From the NCBI GenBank assembly GCA_014905825.1, contig JACGCN010000006.1:62001-126000 (forward strand): 64,000 nt of DNA, read 5' to 3'. Below the pieces are notes generated by a model. That model did not search any database. It saw only the letters and a list, made by a program, of their open reading frames with translations, and had not been told where the DNA came from. Position 1 is the stretch's first letter; each line of letters starts with the position of its first letter. Made by a program: the position numbers and the translations under genes. Below, in pieces: positions 1 to 12,400 of this stretch. The stretch comes from Lyophyllum atratum (taxonomy: Eukaryota; Basidiomycota; Agaricomycetes; Agaricales; Lyophyllaceae).

Positions 1-154
1 ATAAATCTGGAGATAGAGAGAGTAAGACAACGTTATTACGATGAAGGCATCGTAAGCCTTGCTTACTTGAGTTCCTTGCGAATTACTGACTGCGCTGTCG
101 TTCTTGCATCTTAGGAAGGGCTACGTATATTTCGGGAGAGTTTAGAGGAGAGAA

Positions 155-2020
155 ATGTGTAAATCCGAGAGGAACAACCGTAGCCGGGTCACGAAGTCTG
201 TCACAGCGTATCATCGATCATCTCTCCCAGCATCGTCGATGATCCACTTCCCCTCCTCCCTGGCGCACACCTCAGCGCTGCCCCGCAGATCCGACAGCCT
301 CCAGCTCAACGCCACCCAACAAAAGTCCGCCTCCCACAAGATCTTCCAAACCATCCAAGAAGAACTCCACGATGCCCGCCGCGTCCACTCCCACGGGCAA
401 GAAGAGGACCTCCGTCTCGCCCTCAACATGCTCATCGACCGCCTCTCCCAGCTCGTGCGTCCCCCTCCCCCTCCTCCTCCTCTTCTTTCAACTGTGGCTA
501 ATGAGATAAGGGGAATTGATATTGACAGTCGACGATGCTGAGCGACGCCTACAAAACAACTGCAGACCTCGAAGTCCAGCTCAACGTCGCCAAATCCAAT
601 CTGCAACTCGTCATCTCCAACAACGAGATGCTCGAGGACGCGCTCAAGCGCGAGCCCGCAGGCGCACGCGACGTCGGGTGGCGCCGCACCTCCGCACGCG
701 CGCACACCACCGACGACTCCGTTTCCGTCTCCTCTCCACGCACGCACACGCCCACACCGTCGGGGGAGTACACACCTACCACACCCGTAGGCGTACCGGG
801 GACGCCTACGGTCGACCCGCCAACGCCGGCTTCGACGACGCAGGAGAGCTCCCGCTTCTTCAAGTTCCGGTTCACCAACTCCTCATCCTCTTCCTCACCC
901 AACCCCGGCTCCTCCTCAAGCCGCCCCGGCACACCCTCCCCTTCTATCCCTTCAAGTGGGTTAGCTAACAACCTCAACTCGGCATCCCTCCCCGCCCTCC
1001 CGGAGGCCCAGAAGGAGCAGCTAGAAGAGCTACAGCGCAAACTAGAAACAGAGAAGAAGGGAAGGGAAGCTGCGAAGAAGGAGAAGGAGGATCTAGAAGC
1101 GGAGCTCGAGTCGCTCTCCCAAGCCCTCTTCGAAGAGGTTCGTCCTCCCCCCTTTCTCCCTTTCCCTCTTCCCTTTTCCCCTTCCCTATCCTCCTTCTCC
1201 TTCTCCTGACCATAACCCTAACCCCCCATCGCTCTAGGCCAACAAAATGGTCGCATCCGAACGCATGGCGCGCGCCGACGTCGAAGAAGAGCTGCGCCAA
1301 GCCCGCCTCGAAAAAGACGCGCTGCGCAGTGCATTGAAGCTCCTCGAGGGGGAGAACGTGCATCTCTTACGTACGACGTCCCGGCCCGCCTCGGAGGCAG
1401 GGAGCCCTGCGCCAGTGTTCGTCGCGTCTCCCACTCCTCAGGACGATACCGATACCACCACGCCGTCGTCATCACGAGAGGGGGAGAGCCCGACACCCCC
1501 GTTCGAAGACGCGCATACGGGGGACTCGCCTTCCCTCTCCCTCTCCCCATCGTCGCCGCGTACGAAAGCCAACCTCCCCCCGTCCCTCTCTTCCATCCCG
1601 AAACGCCTCCCTGCACCGGAGCCGCTGGGCATGCCGACGACGCCGTTTGATTATGAGGGGGAGGGGGATGTTGCTACGCCGAGGAGGAGGGAGAGGGTGT
1701 TGGATGTGGAAGTGGATGTGGAGGGGGAGGGGAGTAGTGAGGAGGGGAGTAGAGAGGAGGCGGAGGTCGTAAGGGCGCTTGAGCCGGGGTCGGATACACC
1801 ATCACCAATATCACCAGCTGCGCCGTCGGGTACACCCACTACAGCGCTGGAAGACCATGGGGATGATGAGGACAAGGGCAAAAACGGAGATGGAGAACAA
1901 GAATCAAGGGAGAAAACGCAGCAGCAGCAGCACCGGCCGCCGGTTCTGAACCTTTTTCCGCACGAGCATGATCCGTGGGCGGATGTGCCGTCGAGGAGTG
2001 TGGTGGGCGGGACGGTGTAA
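155..2020 (+). CDS. Sec2-type Rab guanine-nucleotide exchange factor
   Basis: This protein is predicted to activate a Sec4/Rab8-type GTPase on secretory vesicles and so promote polarised exocytosis. Three exons join in frame: about 155-454, 529-1137 and 1238-2020, giving about 563 residues. The key part is the Lys/Glu-rich coiled coil crossing the second intron, from LETEKKGREAAKKEKEDLE through SLSQALFEEANKMV to LEGENVHL. The LFEEAN-MV core is the hallmark of the Sec2/Rabin8 N-terminal exchange domain. A second coiled stretch lies near the N terminus, separated by a Ser/Thr/Pro-rich linker. The C terminus is acidic and low-complexity and ends with a QQQQ run. The start is uncertain: ATG 155 or ATG 239 are both in frame, and an upstream exon is possible. 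The domain call is firm; the N terminus is not. Confidence 0.82.
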
Positions 2021-2371
2021 GGTTTGGTGCGTTAGCCTCTAGGTGTCCCTTTGCATGGGGCATTCATGGGGATGATCACGCATGATTGTGGGCTTAGCTA
2101 GATGTGTGTGGGCTGTACTTATGTAGACAGGATTTTTGGGGATGTGGGGGGTATACCATCTGAATTTGGAATATATATACCAATAAATCTAATCGACGCG
2201 CCTCGTACGCATATATGAGAATGTGCCGAAATCTGGGGGATGAGCCTGGATAAGGAAAAAGCTATGTGGGCTCACAAGCCACCCTTGAACTAGCGGTGAT
2301 TCCTCGACGCCCAACGTTTCAATTTTGCAGCTGGACGTGATTGTCAAGCGACTGGAGTGAAGCTCTATCGT

Positions 2372-2454
2372 GATCCCTTAGCTCAGTGGTAGAGTGTGTG
2401 ATTCCAGTATTCGGAGCTTCCACAAAGTCATCCGTTCAAGTCGGGTAGGGATCA
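2372..2454 (+). tRNA. tRNA-Trp (anticodon CCA), intron-containing
   Basis: An 83-base gene folds as a tRNA. The acceptor stem pairs GATCCCT with AGGGATC, the D-arm is GCTC-AGTGGTA-GAGT, and the T-arm is ATCCG-TTCAAGT-CGGGT. The anticodon loop reads TTCCAG with CCA at 2404-2406, which decodes UGG. Mature length is reached by removing an 11-base intron right after base 37 (about 2408-2418), the canonical eukaryotic position. The last pair of the anticodon stem (31-39) is A-C in this model. A nearly identical copy with a different intron lies on the other strand at 13579-13660. Confidence 0.85.
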
Positions 2455-2457
2455 ACA

Positions 2458-2463
2458 TTTTTT
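2458..2463 (+). terminator. RNA polymerase III terminator of tRNA-Trp
   Basis: A run of six T starts four bases after the tRNA discriminator base, the usual Pol III stop signal. Confidence 0.7.
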
Positions 2464-3109
2464 GACACTTTGTCTCAGCTGTATACGACCACGTCACGAA
2501 GCGCGTACTCATCGAATTGGAACTCTCTATCGTTTTTCAGTATCGCAGTACAGCCAGACACTTATTATGAGACTGTGAGGTCGATCCACTCGCGCTATGC
2601 ATTTGATAGAAAGATGATATAGGTAGCAGGTATGTATGAAAGAAAACGTCGCAAAGCATTTAATGAGGGTAGGATTTGCAAAGTTCATGAACGAGCCCGG
2701 CGATATGTAGCATGAGTCCCAAATCAAGAAACGACATGAAAACCGCAACGGCTAGGAATGAGAGACTAAACGGGAACATAAGGAAGGCTAGGAGATACAC
2801 GGGATATATCAAAGAACGTGGATGGTAAGTGGCGAGAGGTAGTGAGTGGTGGGTGTGTGGTGTGAGTCATGGGGCAGGCTGAAGCGGGTCTACGCCTCGG
2901 GTAACTTGGTTGTGGGGTATGGAATGGAATGCGGTGGTGCATGCGTATGGGTAACGATGGGTGTATGCAGATAGGACGGGGAGAGGGGTGAGACGGGTTC
3001 CTTCCATCGTGAACGAGAACATGAGGAAAAGAACCAAGAGAGGCGAAGAGAGTGCCACGGGTGAGAGAAGGAGAAAGAGATTGGGGGAGAGATAGGGATG
3101 GGACGGGGC
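2464..3109. other. Intergenic stretch, possible 3' part of the minus-strand gene
   Basis: I see no supported gene here. The minus strand from 3109 downward starts with GTGAGC directly at the stop of the neighbouring gene, so an extra 3' intron and exon cannot be excluded. The open frames in this stretch are short and show no recognisable domain. Confidence 0.3.
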
Positions 3110-4270
3110 TCACTCGCCCCAGCTCGCGCTCAAAGCGCCAACGTCGCGCAAGCGGAACTCGGGAGTCTCCGAGGTTGGAGATATGGAGAGTTCGGGTTGG
3201 GGTTGGTGTTCGGGAGGCGGACAGTGCCCTTGCTTGTCTACTTCAGGAGGAAGAGCGTCCAGGTTCGTCGTCGTCATTGACTGATCAGACTCCTGTTCAC
3301 GCTTGATCAAACCAAGTTCGGCGCATATACCAAAGGTTCCTTACCGTCGTCCGAGGACCAGCTCCCGACTCCCCTGAGGCGTCCCCAGCACGCTCTGGCG
3401 ACTTCGGTGCGTCCTCACCCACCTCGGAATCCGCATCTTTCTTCACCTTCGCGCGCCCCCGACGTCCAATCAGCCCGTATCCCACATCATACCCACGCAC
3501 CAGCCGCACTCCAAGGACGCCAGGCACCCTCTCAGGCACCGGCTCCCCTCCCCCACCCTCACCATGACCATCCTCTCCCACGTCTTTCGAAGATGAGGGA
3601 GCGGAGGAACGGGACCGGGAGGTCGAGCGGGAGGGCGGTTCCGAATGGAGGGGCGTTATGCGGAGGCCTGAGCGCAGGCGCAGGGGAGGGGGCCGTGAGG
3701 TGCGGCGGCGTTCTGGAAGGGGCGACTGGCTCTCGTGGAAGGTCGATGTGGATGCGGAACGCGAGGAGGAGGACATGTAGCTCCCTTGGGACATGATGTC
3801 GATGAGGGCTCGGGGCTTGTTGTGCAAGTTGAAAGGAAGCGGCGAGGTTACGTTCACCATTTTTCTATCAAAGGAGAAGAGAATAGGATTCAGAGGGGTG
3901 CACCACGACGCAGATAGTGGATGTACTCACCCTTCCTTTGACCGCACGATGCACCCTAGCCTCTCCTTGAATATCACATGGTCAAACGCGGCCCTGGCAT
4001 TCGGACCAGCCCCTTCGCCCGTCCTGCAAGGTCAGAGGGTGAGCCATATCAGTGTCGCGCTTTCATCATTTACGTGCCTAGCCTGATGGACCTACAGAGT
4101 TTCCCCATCCACGACCGACGCAGGGATAAGCCTCGACCTGTCGTCAGGTATCGTCTGTATCGCAGAGATAAGTCAGTAAAGTAGTGGTGGAGTAATGACG
4201 GGAAGCTGCGTACTGGGTCCCTAGGGCGCTTCCCTAGGCAGAAGAGGACGCGGAGAAGGAACGAGGCCAT
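3110..4270 (-). CDS. Unrecognised five-exon protein, basic Ser/Arg-rich middle
   Basis: I do not recognise the family. Starting at ATG 4270 (MASFLLRVLFCLGKRPRDP), five exons can be joined in frame through four short introns. The first intron carries an evident CTGAC branch site and ends ATACAG. The last two exons are about 3345 upward and 3292-3110, with a 52-base intron between them. The product is about 300 residues. It has a short hydrophobic N-terminal patch with one Cys, a DDRSRLIP motif, then a Ser/Arg/Pro-rich, probably disordered middle with a GEGGGGE run, and a Pro-rich tail ending SASWGE. The early RSRLIP motif recalls lipid-anchored endolysosomal adaptors, but there is no Gly at position 2, so I do not claim that. 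The 3' end is uncertain because the stop coincides with a possible GTGAGC donor. Confidence 0.5.
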
Positions 4271-4818
4271 GCACCCGCGACTCTCGACGAATGGGGGCAA
4301 TGAAGAGAGAGTGAAAATGGGGGTTAGGGTTACAATTTCATCATTTTACGCTCTTTGCTCCCGAGCCCCAACAGCCATGTCGACGGTTGATAAGATAAGG
4401 ACTTTCTTATCTTTCTATGTACAAGCCTTGCAAGAGCGAAGAGTAACTCATCCAAGTAGCCTGCTATGGAAGCAGCGACAAGCCGAATGTGATTCGTCGA
4501 GATAATCAAGAAAGAGGTGATAGATTTGCTCTTCGTGTCCAACTTATCTTGAGCGTCACATGAAGGAAACCTCTTCATGCACCCAACTTAGAAATGGGGT
4601 ACCCGTTGAAGGACACCATTGACCAGGAGGGTTTTGACCAGCAAAAATTTCGTCTACCCGCTCTTCAAAGAGATCTGACACAAGAAGTGATCATATTGGC
4701 ACAGTACAATCCGAGAGGTATCTTTTACAGTGCTTATCAGCGGGGCTGAAGAAGAAAGGAGCCGAAACAGTCACACAGGTACAGTACACGGGTATCAAAG
4801 TCGAAAGGCAAAGAAACA
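4271..4818. other. Intergenic stretch between two minus-strand genes
   Basis: This holds the upstream region of the 3110-4270 gene and the 3' flank of the annexin. Only short frames without recognisable domains are present. Confidence 0.5.
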
Positions 4819-6647
4819 CTAATGGGATGCCGCGACGTTGGGATTTGGAATCGTAACCTTTGCATGCGCTTGCTCAAGGAGAGCCAGCATCAACTTCTTA
4901 TACGCCCCGCTCGTCTCCTTGCCCACTCGTTCCTCCAGAGTCTTCCTGGTGCGGCGCGTATACGCCTCCTTGATCGCATGCAAGCGTGTTGGGTCCCAAT
5001 GCGCTCGGACAATCCTGAACCAGACGCCTTGAGTTTACACTCACATAAAGAGGTCCAACATGGAGCGTACCTCCAAACAAGCTCGGTATCCCGGGTGCCA
5101 AACCCAACCATTGCCTTATCGATAAGTTTAGCGTCGCGCCAAATTCCTTTGCCATCTCGCTTGGGCTTCGCGCCCTCTACGACGTAGAGGAGGCTGTCGC
5201 GCATGTGTCCAGAGCTATGGAAGATGATTAGACGAACAATGATAGAACGCGAGACAGGCTGGACACGAACAATTCAGACTTGATAACCTTCGTCAAGCTG
5301 CGGTACTTATTTCCATATCCGCCGATACTATGGACCTTGAGATTAGCACATGCACCGGACGTTCATGATTCCAAGACGTACACGGCGGAGAGATGTGGTT
5401 GGGAGCGCGTGAGGAGAATATCAAAGAAGACCATCTGTAGTCAAAGTCTCAGCCCGTCCCAACCGAATGAACGGGACCCACGTACCTGGTCCGTACCGCT
5501 CTTGCCTTGCCCTGCGTTGAAGATGGCTTCGATATCCCTAGTGACTGCAGCTTGATCGACGGGCGCGTCGTCGTGTGGGCGTTGGGCGTTCAAAGCGATC
5601 ATGAAGACTGGGAAGGCCTGTCAACTCTCCGCCTTGGACATGGTACAGAGTTGGCACATACGTCGTTCAGTCTTTCCACTGAGGTCTCCCTTGATCTTGA
5701 CAGAAAGGTCGGTGCCATATTTGTAACGGAATGCCATGGTGAGACGATAGATGTCTTCGTTCGTGCGGCCGAGGAGAATCTCGGTGAGGAGGTCCTCGTT
5801 TGTGCTATCCACGCGTCAGAACTCGCGTATTATGGATGACATGACGTGCTTGACATACCCAGCACCAGCAAGAGCCTTATTCAAGAGTTCAACGTCCCAA
5901 GCGAGAGGACCGGTCGCCAGCGCGTGGATTCCCATCCTGCGAGAAGCGCCCATCGTAAGAGATGAGCATGACGCGATCGATCAGATTACGCACCCGAAGT
6001 AGCTGCTCGTCTCGCTGTCCAAGAGATCAACCAACCGCTTCCCATGCTTGGTCACATAATAATCAGCGAGGGCGTCCATGTGCAGAATCGGGATGTGCGT
6101 CATGGTCTTGATCACTACACGGGCGGTGAGCCACGGCTACACATAAACAAGAAACCTTAGCACGTACGAAGATCATCATTCGTCCCAAACCCCTTCGTTG
6201 CCTTTCTAATGTTCTCAGCATCCGCCGCAGGATTGTATCCCTGGACTTTCGCAACGCCATACCCTAAAGGCGGGGCATGCGGATTCGGCACGACGAGTCC
6301 TGCATAAGGCATCGTGGGAAGGACATTCTGGGCCATGGCCAGGACTTCGTTGCCAGGGGGCGGCGGCTGCATTGGCGGGGCATAATAGACTGCCTGCTGT
6401 CCCGGTGGCGGCGGGTAGGCGCCATACGGCTGAGGCGGGAACTGGGGTTCCGTGATGGGTGCTCCTGGGCGGTTGGTAGGGATCGGAGGAGGGGGACCGT
6501 ATCCTGGTTGGTAGGGAGTAGGTGCACTGGGCGCTGGGGCGCCGGCCTGGGGGTCGGACGGGAACTGGAGAAGCACCGCAAAAATTGTCAACTCTGGGGA
6601 TCGGGATTGAGCAAACCGCGAGAACAAACCTGCGGGACGTAGGACAT
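4819..6647 (-). CDS. Annexin with Pro/Tyr-rich N-terminal tail
   Basis: Annexins bind acidic phospholipids in a calcium-dependent way and act in membrane organisation and traffic. Translation starts at ATG 6647 with a six-codon first exon (MSYVPQ). After the intron comes a long Pro/Gly/Tyr-rich tail (PYQPGYGPPPP and similar), like that of annexins A7 and A11. Repeat 1 is recognised by NPAADAENIRKATKGFGTND. Later exons carry further repeats: ALNAQRPHDDAP..AIFNAGQGKSGTDQ, then IGGYGNKYRSLTKVIKSE, SGHMRDSLLYVVEGAK, KAMVGFGTRDTELVW joined to RIVRAHWD, and the final ETSGAYKKLMLALLE. The stop is TAG at 4819. At least seven exons are needed. The AG|G junction inside the repeat 4 Trp-Arg site restores the frame exactly. 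Family assignment is secure; some middle exon limits are estimates. Confidence 0.9.
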
Positions 6648-7817
6648 TGTACAGGTGGTGAGAGTGGGGGAATGGGGACTATGAAGGCAGGGTTCGACGA
6701 TGTCGTCCTTTTAAAGGTATTGTGCTAGTGTCCATCTAATGACGCCGGACTTGGACGAATCAGGGCAGGAATTCTATCTTGGCAGATGCGGCTGTGTGTC
6801 GATGACAGGTGCACCGGTGATGGGCTATTGCGGGCGGTGCAGAAGGTAGCTGCTGAAGCGCTGATGTTTAGTATCATAGTTCAAGCTGTAATGTTGAGGG
6901 CAAGATTTTCAGCTGATCTGACACGGTGACGGCTCTCAGGCAAGATACGACTGGAATCTACAACGGGGAGATGAACAAAACCTGAGGGTGAGATTAGATT
7001 CAATCAAGATTTTACATCAGATTATGCGATAAGATCTCGCACGCGTTGTTTGCGGCAGCCTGTACCACCGCCTTCTCGAACTTCTTGAGCTTCCCCTCAT
7101 CGCCCTCGCTCACGACCAAGGACGACAGTAGGCTGGTATGTCCGATTACTATCAATAAGGATCAATCCCTCGTCGCCATGCTTGCGATACGCCCCACACG
7201 TCATCATAGGACTTGTGATCTGACAGCATCTCCTGCATTCGTCGTCAACGTCGCTCACGATTATCATGCTACACAGTCGGAGAAACTCCACACCACCGCG
7301 AGATTCACGAAGTTACCGACTTTTGCGTGCTGCACATTGCGACAGTGACCTGACCCAAGACATTTCTCGCCTGTTACATATTTCGATCCGCTGGCAGAGA
7401 ATTGGCTTTATCGCTCAGGGTTTCGCGAACCCCATTGCATACAACATTCTGGCTTCCAAGTTGTTCTTGGGCTCTTGACATGTCTCTCCTGGTAGGGCTT
7501 CGCTACCCTGCTCTCGTGTCACAACGCCAACACGATCTCGCTGCAGGGTCGCCATATGATTGTCCGCCAACTCTTAAGCATCAAGACTCTTTCGATCCGA
7601 TTGCAGCTGAGGCGGTCGAAAGATGAGCGCCGCGGCCTATCGAAATTGCTGTCACGTAGACGACCGAACCAAGCTATTAGTATTCGCGACTACTGGAAAC
7701 TGCGAAATGATCCAACTCCTGCCTAATGGGTATCCATGTGAGTCACATTACATTTCCCAACATAAGACGAGGTCCTCACCTCCCAAATTTCTTTCTCTCA
7801 GTAATTAGGATCTAAAT
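6648..7817. other. Gene-free stretch
   Basis: After the annexin promoter region I see only short unconnected open frames (60-100 codons) with no recognisable domain. This may be degraded coding DNA belonging with the phosphatase relic that follows. Confidence 0.4.
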
Positions 7818-8522
7818 ATGTCATCTGAAACGCCGTCCGACTTCGACTCTCGCGATGTTTTCGCTTCCCCGCCCTTCGTCACTGTTGAAGGCGTCGTGAA
7901 TGTCAGAACGCTTGGTGGTTACTCCATCCCTGGCCAGGCGCCAAGAAGTCAACTCAAACCCCTTCACGTTTTCCGCTCTGGAGACTTGTCAGGAATCACG
8001 GATCACGGAAAGGCGCAGTTACTCGTACTGGGAATCACCACCATTTTCGACACGCGGCTCAGAGACAGAGATCGCACGTTACCAATCAGCGTCGCCGGAC
8101 ATCGAAGGGGTACGGTTTGTTAAGGCGCCGGCGATGACGGAAGCAGCATGGAACACCGATGGCTTGGATGTCCTGTGAGTTCTCAATACTCCATCCGCTG
8201 CTTATAGAGACCGTACTGAACGAGAATGATAACTTGAAGCGGTTCCAAGAAGATGAGGTTGCAGTACGATCTTCTCCGTTCTCAATAGAAGGAACTCAGT
8301 TGTGGTTTCGCAATGCTATGTCAGACACACGTGGAACGGTATGAAGATCGTCTCAAAACGGCGGGACCATCCTTCAACATCTTCTTCACCCACATCCGAG
8401 ACCGCCCTTCCGAACCCTGCCTGGTGCATTGTACTGGTGATTGCCTTTCACCTCTCCATACAGGAATGAGCAACCAGGATTTGGAGATTATTCGGCAGAA
8501 CTTGATGGTGGTGAGCGCTTGA
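7818..8522 (+). pseudogene. Decayed tyrosine-phosphatase-like gene (Y_phosphatase3 type)
   Basis: The first frame opens at ATG 7818 and has the N-terminal signature of the Y_phosphatase3/LipA-like family: VEGVVNVRTLGGYSIPGQ, then HVFRSGDLSGIT and GITTIFD. After FD the family pattern continues only in another frame (SETEIARYQSASPDIEGVRF, near 8050-8110), so a small indel has shifted the frame. Further family-like blocks follow in changed frames (LKRFQEDE near 8235; YEDRLKTAGPSFN then RDRPSEPCLVHCTG near 8340-8440). The catalytic loop expected as HC-x5-R is broken right after HCTG: the next codons contain no AGKDRTG-like continuation. The C-terminal half is missing. Introns could explain one change of frame but not all, nor the lost loop. 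Confidence 0.65.
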
Positions 8523-8750
8523 GACGGAATAACTGTGAAGCTATGTAACAAATAGAAGGTGTGTCGCTCGTCGATGAACAGTGCCTCGGTGATCTGACTA
8601 TCCATAGCCTAGTCCCAGAAGCGGGAGAGATGTATGAAGATCCATAAATACTATATATACATGCGGCTATAGATGTACAAGTTCAAAACTTTTGGGAGTC
8701 GTGATTCAGGTTGTGATAAATTACGGAGCGCAGCGAGAACTTCCATCGAA

Positions 8751-9469
8751 CTATAAGTTGTATTCCGCGATATGTCTCATGATCATAAGTGACGCAAGCA
8801 TTTCTATGTGCAAATGGTCGTCAGTAGATCCGCGGGTATTGTGTAGATAGAGTAATAGCGCACCTGGGACAAGCAGAGCGTATGGTTGCTCAACCGTAAG
8901 CATGCATCCGGAAGAGCCAGAGTATTCCGGTTCGCCCGGTGTCTTAAGATTATAATAAGCGACGAGGTATCCGCGTGCATTGATGCACTAGCGAATAACC
9001 ATCAATCCGACGACCGGCGCGTGAATCGCAACAAGCAGCTCACGGTCCATTCCTGATCATCCTTGACCCGCCAGTCCCATCGATATTCCTGCTTATCCGA
9101 TCCAGAAAACTTTCGCGACTTCGTGCTAAATAGATAGGATTATCAGATAAGTTAGGATGAAGCACCATCGCATGAGGCTGACCTGCCCAGTGGCGAAACC
9201 TTCGTTAGGTACTTCTTCATCGGCATCGAGGATTCAGGGGTGAAATTGATGGTACCGAGCGCGTTATTGGGGCCAAAGCTGAGCGCGAGGAGCGGCCGTA
9301 CCCCTCCGTACGCTGTTGTGGTATCGTAGATCATGTACGCTGTTTGAGTCGAATCACGTGCAGTGCATCGATAGCTGAGGCGCATTCGTTCATGAAGGTC
9401 GATGAAGTCAGATCCGGTAAGCTTGCCGCTCTTGTCCTCGAGAAAATATGCCATTCCGTAGTTTGTCAT
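8751..9469 (-). CDS. DUF6593-like basidiomycete protein
   Basis: This family of unknown function is expanded in mushroom-forming fungi. Four exons join in frame. Exon 1 (9469-9183) runs from MTNYGMAYFLEDKSG to MKKYLTKVSPLGR and includes the family-like block LSFGPNNALGTINF. Exon 2 (from 9125) gives KSRKFSGSDKQEYRW and DDQEWT. Exon 3 gives CINARGYLVAYYNLKTPGE. Exon 4 gives EMLASLMIMRHIAEYNL with stop TAG at 8751. The last intron (60 bases, CTGAC branch, ending CATAG) is a multiple of three, so splicing and retention both keep the frame. There is no signal peptide or membrane segment. Assignment rests on the ordered blocks GTI..MxKYL..RKFxxSDxQEYRW..INARGYLVAYY recalled as family features. Confidence 0.72.
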
Positions 9470-12400
9470 GGTAGATGATGGCGAAAAAGCAACGTTAAGT
9501 GAGGGCTGGAGGTCGATGTGAGGCGAAGGGTACTGCGAAGAGCACAGACTGTTCGCCCATTTTCAATGAATTTCGCGCCTTCATCATTGCCAAACGGAGA
9601 ACCGACATATGCCGAAGCGGTAGCGGTAAGCAACATATAGGATCCTATGAACATGGAGTAGCATGGCAGATAGATAATCTGCCTGACACATCGAAACGTG
9701 GTGCTCGAGAGGTTTTGGCATTTCTTGAACCTAAAAAGCATCGGGAAGATATACCGGGACGCTGACGGCACTTCCCATGTCCGGGATCGGGTAGCTTGAT
9801 GCTGCGACGACGCGCGTTTCAACCGCCTCGTGTCATCAGCGAGGTCGCCAAGAAGTGCATCATAAAGAAATGACGATGGATGCCTCCAGGCATAGTCACC
9901 AGATCACTTATCCCGAGAGGAACAGCGGTGATTGTGGGCGCTCAACACCCTTACGCGCTTGAAAGCTGGCCAGATGAAATGACCACAAGACGCGCCATGT
10001 CAAACAAACTCTAAAAAAATGAGGCCGACATCGCAGCACCTTTGCAGACGTTTCGGGACGTGTAGGTGGAGTTGGTTGCAATCAAACCCATGACCACAAG
10101 TACCCCGGCGGTGTTCGCGTTGGTGAAATCTGATCAAATTATCCTGCTAATTCCTGGATATAAGTGAAATATGGCGAATGAGGCACCGCAGGCAGGCACT
10201 CTTGATCGTTAATCGCGTTCGGCATCTAGATAGTTTTCGAGTAGAGTTATGGGTCCGATTTCAAGATAGGAGCCAAGAACTGGATCGTGACATCGTCGGT
10301 CATAAACATATTCAGGGTAATGAAGCTTTGAAGGGCTGACCTTCCTTGGTCGGCTTCGACTCTTTGTAAATCCGACTCGCTAAGGCCCAGCTATGGGTCG
10401 GGATGTATCTATCCAGTCCGACTGCATACAAAGGCAAGGTTTCGCGTTGTTCGCTTCACAGCGAGATTCATCGAAGAGTGAGGGCACAAAGTAATGACCT
10501 GAAGTGAAACTCACGTTGTTAATACCAGGGTCAAGATACGTGAAGCGCTCAGTACTCTGAGCGGCAGTCTTCGATTCATCCATAAAAATAAAAGAAAAAA
10601 GAAAGAAAGACTTAGCCATTCCAAGCCTACCTACGTCGAATATGAGCCATAAGCCTACGTTCCTCTAGAGACCACAGTTGACCCTGAAACAAAGATAAGC
10701 GAACATAGTGTTTGGACGAAAGGGGAATTCAAACTCCGTCAGGTCCCGCGCCTTTGTCCCGCCACGCAAAATTTTGAGTCCATCTTGGCTGGAACGTTTA
10801 TTACGACACCTCTACCTGACAACGCTGTGGTGCCGAGCGATCGTTGCAACTATTTCGGCGACTGTGAAGCGCAATTCGAGACTTTGGGAGTTATGACTGC
10901 TTGGCCCATTCCCCACTCGAGCTGGAGGTCACACCGTCTCGGGACATTATACTCCCTCCGTAACTATCGTCCCTCCCCTGGCTCCCATCATCCTGTACCC
11001 TGTCTTTGCTTCATTCATCCTGTCGGAAAGGGGTAACCAGATCTACGTACCAGATTGAGAGGAGAACACAGCAAACGTTCCCAAGCCTTAAAGTGCGAAG
11101 ATATGTTTGAATCGCGAAGCAGAAATCTCCTTCGGGCATAGTGCAGTGAGGTTTTTAATGTCCTTGTTTTATTCAATGGAATAATACGTGATAGGCACCA
11201 GTCTAAAATCGGGAGGATACCCAACGCAGTCGACTTCCAGCTCAATGGAGGTCTTTCCTCTCATGGCTGGGCTTCGCGGATATAGTTGTATAGGACTGAC
11301 GACGTCGCCAGTCTGCGCTTTGAAGGTAGTAGGCTACGCGAAACTTCTGAAGACGGACAGGGATCAAAAGTGATGCCTCGTTTGCCTTCTGCGACCCCAT
11401 TGCTGGTTCTTTCCTATCATCTTGGGACAAGAAACATTGTCCGGATAACAGCACCCACCGCCCGCAGCCGAGTCATGTTGTACTGCAGCGGCGCCCCGAT
11501 GACACTTTCCTCATCCTTCCGTACGGCGTTCACTTGCGTTTCCTTCCGCAGTGAATGTCCTCCTCGGCATTCCCAGTCGTGAAGCCTATCCATCGACTAG
11601 ACGCGCGGCCGTCGCCCTCCCGCCTTCTGCATCGTTTTTGCGATGGATTGAGCCTTTGCCCTAGTGCCTGAGGCTCGCCTATTATGCTGCAGAGACCTGA
11701 CATGCATCAAATATTAAACTTATTCGAAGCAGGACACGAGCTGCCCAAGCACTCGATGTAAGTTCGCCCTTCATCTCCCATCATCCCGTTCCCTTTTATT
11801 TATCCACCGGGACGAAATAGCGCCCTTTCAGTACTCGCTTACCAGGTTTACAACTTTCCTTATACGAAGGCTGCATTGAGAAGTACATAGCCGAGAACCC
11901 AAGGCGTCCACACCCTCCGCGGACGACGCCTGGAGCCGCCAAATGGGAGCTCGAACCCACTCAACGGCCGTTGTTTAAGAAACACGTCGTTTTGGGCTGG
12001 TGTAACCTAGGGTCTTCCTTTTTCATTGCCTCCCCCCTCGCAGTTAGCGGCACGTTTTGAGGGTCCATGTGCGAACGTCCCTCAGCTCCATCAATATGCG
12101 ACACCTCCGTTGGGTATCAATGGGTCGTCGAGTTCATAATAGATTTTTATATGGCGGGCATCTGGAGTCAGTGGGAACCGGGAGATAGAAGGTGCGGTGA
12201 GCCCTTTTGAGACTCGTACTAATCTATTCTCACTATGCAAATTAGGTGGAGAACATCAATACCGATCCACAATCCCCCCACACCTCCACAACCGAGGTTC
12301 GATCGAACCTTACCTTCTGTGTCTTCCGAAAAGTGGTTGGAAGGCGGGGAAAGGGTGGGATGTTCTGACGCTCTCTTCGTTCAATGCTGGCGTGCTATAA

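Noticed and set aside
1208..1228. Telomere-like CCATAACCCTAACCCCCC
   Set aside because: Only one and a half units, and it lies inside the second intron of the Sec2-type gene close to the acceptor, so it is chance pyrimidine-rich intron sequence.
3110..4270. LAMTOR1/Ego1-type lysosomal adaptor
   Set aside because: Only the RSRLIP-like motif fits; the myristoylation Gly and the helical C-terminal part are missing.
9466..9822. 118-codon minus-strand frame directly upstream of the DUF6593-like gene
   Set aside because: It overlaps a plus-strand frame, has no motif, and does not join the DUF6593-like exon through obvious splice sites.
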